Assembly (NCBI RefSeq): GCF_041770905.1 | Contig: NZ_JBEUWX010000002.1 | Span: 310,001 to 374,000, forward strand | Direction of reading: 5' to 3' | DNA: 64,000 nucleotides | Source of the DNA: Propionivibrio hellwigii | GTDB lineage: Bacteria > Pseudomonadota > Gammaproteobacteria > Burkholderiales > Rhodocyclaceae | Shown here: positions 61,707 to 64,000 of the stretch, piece after piece | How positions within the stretch are numbered: the first letter of the stretch is position 1 | Layout of the letters: each line of letters opens with the position of its first letter | Program-made: the position numbers and the translations under genes | Notes under the pieces: model-generated | What the model was told of the DNA's origin: nothing | Database searches by the model: none | Seen by the model: only the letters and a program-made list of their open reading frames with translations

Positions 61707-62220
61707 AATGGGCGATCCGCGCCTGCTGGCGCGGGCGCAGGAAATCGAAGATTTCGACACGCCGGCGCTGCACGCGCTGATCGAGGATATGCGGGAAACC
61801 ATGCTCGCGCGCGACGGCGTCGGGCTGGCCGCACCGCAGATCGGCGAAAGTCTGCGCCTGGTCATCTTTGGTTTCGACGCCAATCCGCGCTACCCCGATG
61901 CCGACAGCGTGCCCTATACCGTGCTGATCAACCCCGTACTGACGCCACTATCCGACGAAACGGAGGAAGACTGGGAAGGCTGTCTATCCATCCCGGGCCT
62001 GCGCGGCCTCGTGCCGCGCTGGAAGCGCCTGCACTATCGCGGCTTCGATCCGCAGGGGCAGCCGATCGAGCGCAGCGTCGAAGGCTTTCACGCGCGAGTC
62101 GTACAACACGAGTGCGACCACCTGGACGGCGTGCTTTATCCGATGCGCATGCGCGATCTCTCCCGCCTGGGCTTTGTCGACGTGCTTTTTCCGGGCAGGG
62201 AAGAAGCGGCAGGAGAATAA
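61684..62220 (+). CDS. def: Peptide deformylase
   Basis: Removes the formyl group from the starting methionine of new proteins. The three defining motifs are present: GVGLAAPQIG (motif 1), EGCLSIPG (motif 2, metal-binding Cys) and QHECDHLDG (motif 3, metal-binding His and catalytic Glu). The start at 61684 (MAIRSVLKMGDPRLL) is conserved, overlapping the preceding gene by 23 bases in a different frame; translational coupling is likely. The length, 178 aa, is usual. This is a second type of def locus: the usual def-fmt neighbour is absent, so another def copy could exist elsewhere. Confidence 0.94.
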   Translation: MAIRSVLKMGDPRLLARAQEIEDFDTPALHALIEDMRETMLARDGVGLAAPQIGESLRLVIFGFDANPRYPDADSVPYTVLINPVLTPLSDETEEDWEGCLSIPGLRGLVPRWKRLHYRGFDPQGQPIERSVEGFHARVVQHECDHLDGVLYPMRMRDLSRLGFVDVLFPGREEAAGE

Positions 62221-62280
62221 GAGCAGAAGGGGAAGGGGGAAGGCGGAATGAACGCCCGTCAGCTCGTAAAATAACCTGCC

Positions 62281-62440
62281 CCGAATCCCGCGTAAAACGG
62301 GCATCTCCGGAGGGGCTGCCCGCCAGCCCACTGTTTACGGGCATTTCCGACTCGCCTATCCGCTAGCCCACTATTTACGCGGGTTTCCGGACTACCTGCC
62401 GGCAAACGCCCTATTGACGCGGGCTTGCGGCCGACCTATC
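62281..62440. repeat. 40-bp tandem repeat array, four units
   Basis: Four units in exact 40-bp register: 62281, 62321, 62361, 62401. Unit 2 has CGCCAGCCCACTGTTTACGG, unit 3 CGCTAGCCCACTATTTACGC followed by GGGTTTCCGG, and unit 4 CAAACGCCCTATTGACGCGG. The TTACG and TTTCCG pieces are the most constant; the right part of each unit varies. The array begins 60 bases after def. Confidence 0.85.
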
Positions 62441-62738
62441 TAGTGCAACTGCGCATCACATCCAGAACACGCAGATAACACAAATCAACAACGTCGCCGC
62501 AAAACGAGCAGCGCGCCTCGTCGCCGTCACTGTCGCCACGAACCACAGCTCTGCAACGCGGCTGCGGGAGAAAGCGGAAGGCAAAGTTTCCGCGAGGCTA
62601 AAAATAAGCCTTGGTTTGCCACCGGGACTGCCCCGAAAGCGCGGGAAGGCCGCATTGCTGGTTGAATCGCTGCCGCCGGCCGAAGACCAGTCACAACACC
62701 GCCACAGACCTACGACAACACCCGCCACCACGCTTGCC
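62441..62738. other. Spacer between two 40-bp arrays
   Basis: About 300 bases without a supported gene. Short frames (for example 62456-62731 on the minus strand) do not resemble known proteins. It is flanked by arrays whose first units are nearly the same (CCCGCGTAAAACGGG followed by a CATCTCCGGAGG-like end), so the whole 62281-62938 segment could have arisen by duplication of an array and later divergence. Confidence 0.4.
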
Positions 62739-62938
62739 CCGAACCCCGCGTAAAACGGGTATCTCCGGAGGCACTACCCGCTAGCCCACTGTTTACGGGC
62801 GTTTCCAGCTTGCCTATCCGCTAGCTCACTATTTACGCGGGTTTCCGGCAACCCTGCCCGCAAACGCCCTATTGACAAGGGCTTCAGAAGCGATCCGGCT
62901 GAAACGCCGAAAAGACGCGGAGGATAGGCCGACGGAGC
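62739..62938. repeat. 40-bp tandem repeat array, five units
   Basis: Units start at 62739, 62779, 62819, 62859 and 62899. The first three copy the order seen at 62281-62400: an ACCCCGCGTAAAACGGGT unit, a CGCTAGCCCACTGTTTACGG unit, then a CGCTAGCTCACTATTTACGC unit. The fourth is CGCAAACGCCCTATTGACA and the last is degenerate (CTGAAACGCCGAAAAGACGC). The stretch to glnD (62939-63090) holds nothing else I can name. Confidence 0.85.
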
Positions 62939-63090
62939 ATTCCGCTCTACTGCCGCCGGTCAATCTTGGCGCAGGCAAGCCGCAACGCCGTTTCTGGCGG
63001 TTATCAGGAGGCGGGGAAAGGCGGCGTTGGCCTGCGCGAACGGCATTGGGCTTTTTTGCCGACGCTGGAATTTCTGCTATTTCTGCTGCC

Positions 63091-64000
63091 TCAGCGTTTG
63101 AGCCGGTCAAGCAGTTCGGTTTCCAGCCGGATGCGGTTGGCGCTGTCGGCGATGTCGCCGCCGCTGATCAGGAAGGTATCTTCGACGCGCTCGCCCAGGG
63201 TGGCGATCTTGGCGGTGTGCAGGTTGGCGCCGTGCTCGGCCAGCGTTTCGGCGACCGTGTAGAGCAGGCCGGGGCGGTCGGTGGCCGATACGGAGAGGAT
63301 GAAGGCCTGGCCGTTGTCGTCCGGCTGGATGGCGATGGCCGGCTGGATGGGGAAGTGCCTGACCTGGCGCGACGGGCGCACGGCGGGGGGCGCTTCCGGC
63401 AGCGCATTGCTGGCCAGTTGTGCGGCAAGCTGGTGTTCGATACGCTCAAGCAGCGCGTCGATGCTCATTTCGCGTTCGCTGAAGTCGAGCAGGATGAAGC
63501 TGTCCAGTGCGTAGCCGTGCCGCGTCGTATGTATTTTGGCGTCCATGATGTTGAAGCCGGCGCGGCTGAAGAAGCCGACGATGCGGAGGAACAGATCGTC
63601 GGCATCACGGGTATAGACCGCAATTTCGATGCCGGCGCCGCTATGGTGCCGGCGTGCCTTGACGATGGGCTGCGGGCTGTCGATCCGCCCGTGCAGCAGA
63701 CAGGCGTGCCAGGCGATTTCCGCGGGCGAGTGGCGCAGAAAATAAACGGTATCGAGCTGCGCCCATAGCACTTCGTGCGCCGCATCGGGGATGGATTGTG
63801 CGCGTATCAGGCGTTTGGCTTCGTCCTGCTTTTCCAGAATCCAGCCTTGCCGGGGCGGGAGCTGGCCGCCCGCACGCAGGGCGCGCACGGTCAGGCGATA
63901 GAGTTCTTCGAGCAGTTGGCCTTTCCAGCTATTCCAGACTTTCGGGCTGGTGGCGCGGATGTCGGCGACGGTCAGCAGGTAAAGCGCGGTCAGGCGGCGT
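63091..64000 (-). CDS. glnD: PII uridylyltransferase GlnD, C-terminal part
   Basis: The window ends inside this gene; about 303 codons of its C-terminal part are present. GlnD adds and removes UMP on PII proteins according to glutamine level. Seen here are the end of the helical region (RRLTALYLLTVADIRATSPK and VWNSWKGQLLEELYRLTVRA), then two ACT domains that sense glutamine: GIEIAVYTRDADDLFLRIVGFFSRAGFNIMDAKIHTTRHGYALDSF and AFILSVSATDRPGLLYTVAETLAEHGANLHTAKIATLGERVEDTFLISG. The nucleotidyltransferase and HD domains must lie beyond 64000. The C-terminal tail is short (RLETELLDRLKR). Confidence 0.95.
   Translation of the reverse strand, partial: RRLTALYLLTVADIRATSPKVWNSWKGQLLEELYRLTVRALRAGGQLPPRQGWILEKQDEAKRLIRAQSIPDAAHEVLWAQLDTVYFLRHSPAEIAWHACLLHGRIDSPQPIVKARRHHSGAGIEIAVYTRDADDLFLRIVGFFSRAGFNIMDAKIHTTRHGYALDSFILLDFSEREMSIDALLERIEHQLAAQLASNALPEAPPAVRPSRQVRHFPIQPAIAIQPDDNGQAFILSVSATDRPGLLYTVAETLAEHGANLHTAKIATLGERVEDTFLISGGDIADSANRIRLETELLDRLKR

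Noticed and set aside
62456..62731. 91-codon minus-strand frame between 40-bp arrays
   Set aside because: No motif or binding site; composition fits chance in a GC-rich spacer.

Overview
The window looks like chromosomal DNA of a GC-rich betaproteobacterium. The evidence is the block thrS-infC-rpmI-rplT-pheS-pheT-ihfA-MerR-tRNA-Pro, the run smc-zipA-ligA, recJ divergent from lolCD, queF upstream of mfd, and divergent ppk/ppx. A Rhodocyclales-like host is my guess, from overall gene content only; no marker in the window was checked against a database.

Layout. 0.4-5.8 kb: M48 lipoprotein protease, outer-membrane phospholipase A, the 23S rRNA hydroxylation factor RlhA and a small unknown protein. 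6-14.4 kb: AbrB-type membrane protein, an internally deleted UbiA/HAD prenyltransferase relic, a four-gene polar amino-acid ABC importer, a divergent flavodoxin-fold reductase plus amino-acid racemase pair, and uup. 14.5-17 kb: a TonB-dependent (probably haem) receptor behind a Fur-box-like site. 17.7-25.7 kb: polyphosphate kinase facing exopolyphosphatase, which leads directly into a Mla-type lipid transport operon. 25.7-26.7 kb: an AT-rich cargo pair, the type VI secretion amidase effector Tae4 and its immunity protein Tai4, with no secretion genes nearby. 26.7-32.3 kb: PACE efflux pump, a repeat-filled intergenic region, recJ and lolCD. 32.5-34.1 kb: a decayed MFS pump gene and a DUF3761 protein. 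34.4-42.1 kb: the translation block and two tRNAs. 42.2-46.4 kb: a decayed acetyltransferase, DUF1015, the DAHP synthase gene and a second AT-rich patch with an unknown membrane protein. 46.5-51.7 kb: mfd, a SEC-C protein and queF. 51.9-62.2 kb: smc, zipA, ligA, galU, hpt, a purine/thioinosine phosphorylase and def. The window ends inside glnD.

The most unusual features lie between genes. (1) A dispersed family of GC-rich repeats with a strict 40-bp period occurs as short arrays at 1.4, 17.2, 17.5, 27.6, 28.0, 62.3 and 62.8 kb, with degenerate single units elsewhere. Each unit can fold through a CCC.../...GGG stem. (2) Around 27.2-28.3 kb there are several copies of a roughly 100-bp element bounded by ATAGCGGCT-like inverted ends. 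Its core closely resembles, from memory, the Correia (CREE) miniature elements of Neisseria, and copies in opposite orientation enclose two of the 40-bp arrays. (3) Two AT-rich patches mark probable horizontal acquisitions. At least three protein genes (MFS pump, GNAT acetyltransferase, UbiA/HAD) are in decay, so accessory functions are being lost around a stable housekeeping core.

Gene starts were moved downstream or upstream of the longest open frame where a ribosome binding site, signal peptide or family alignment decided it. No database search was available; family names rest on recognised motifs and remembered homologues.
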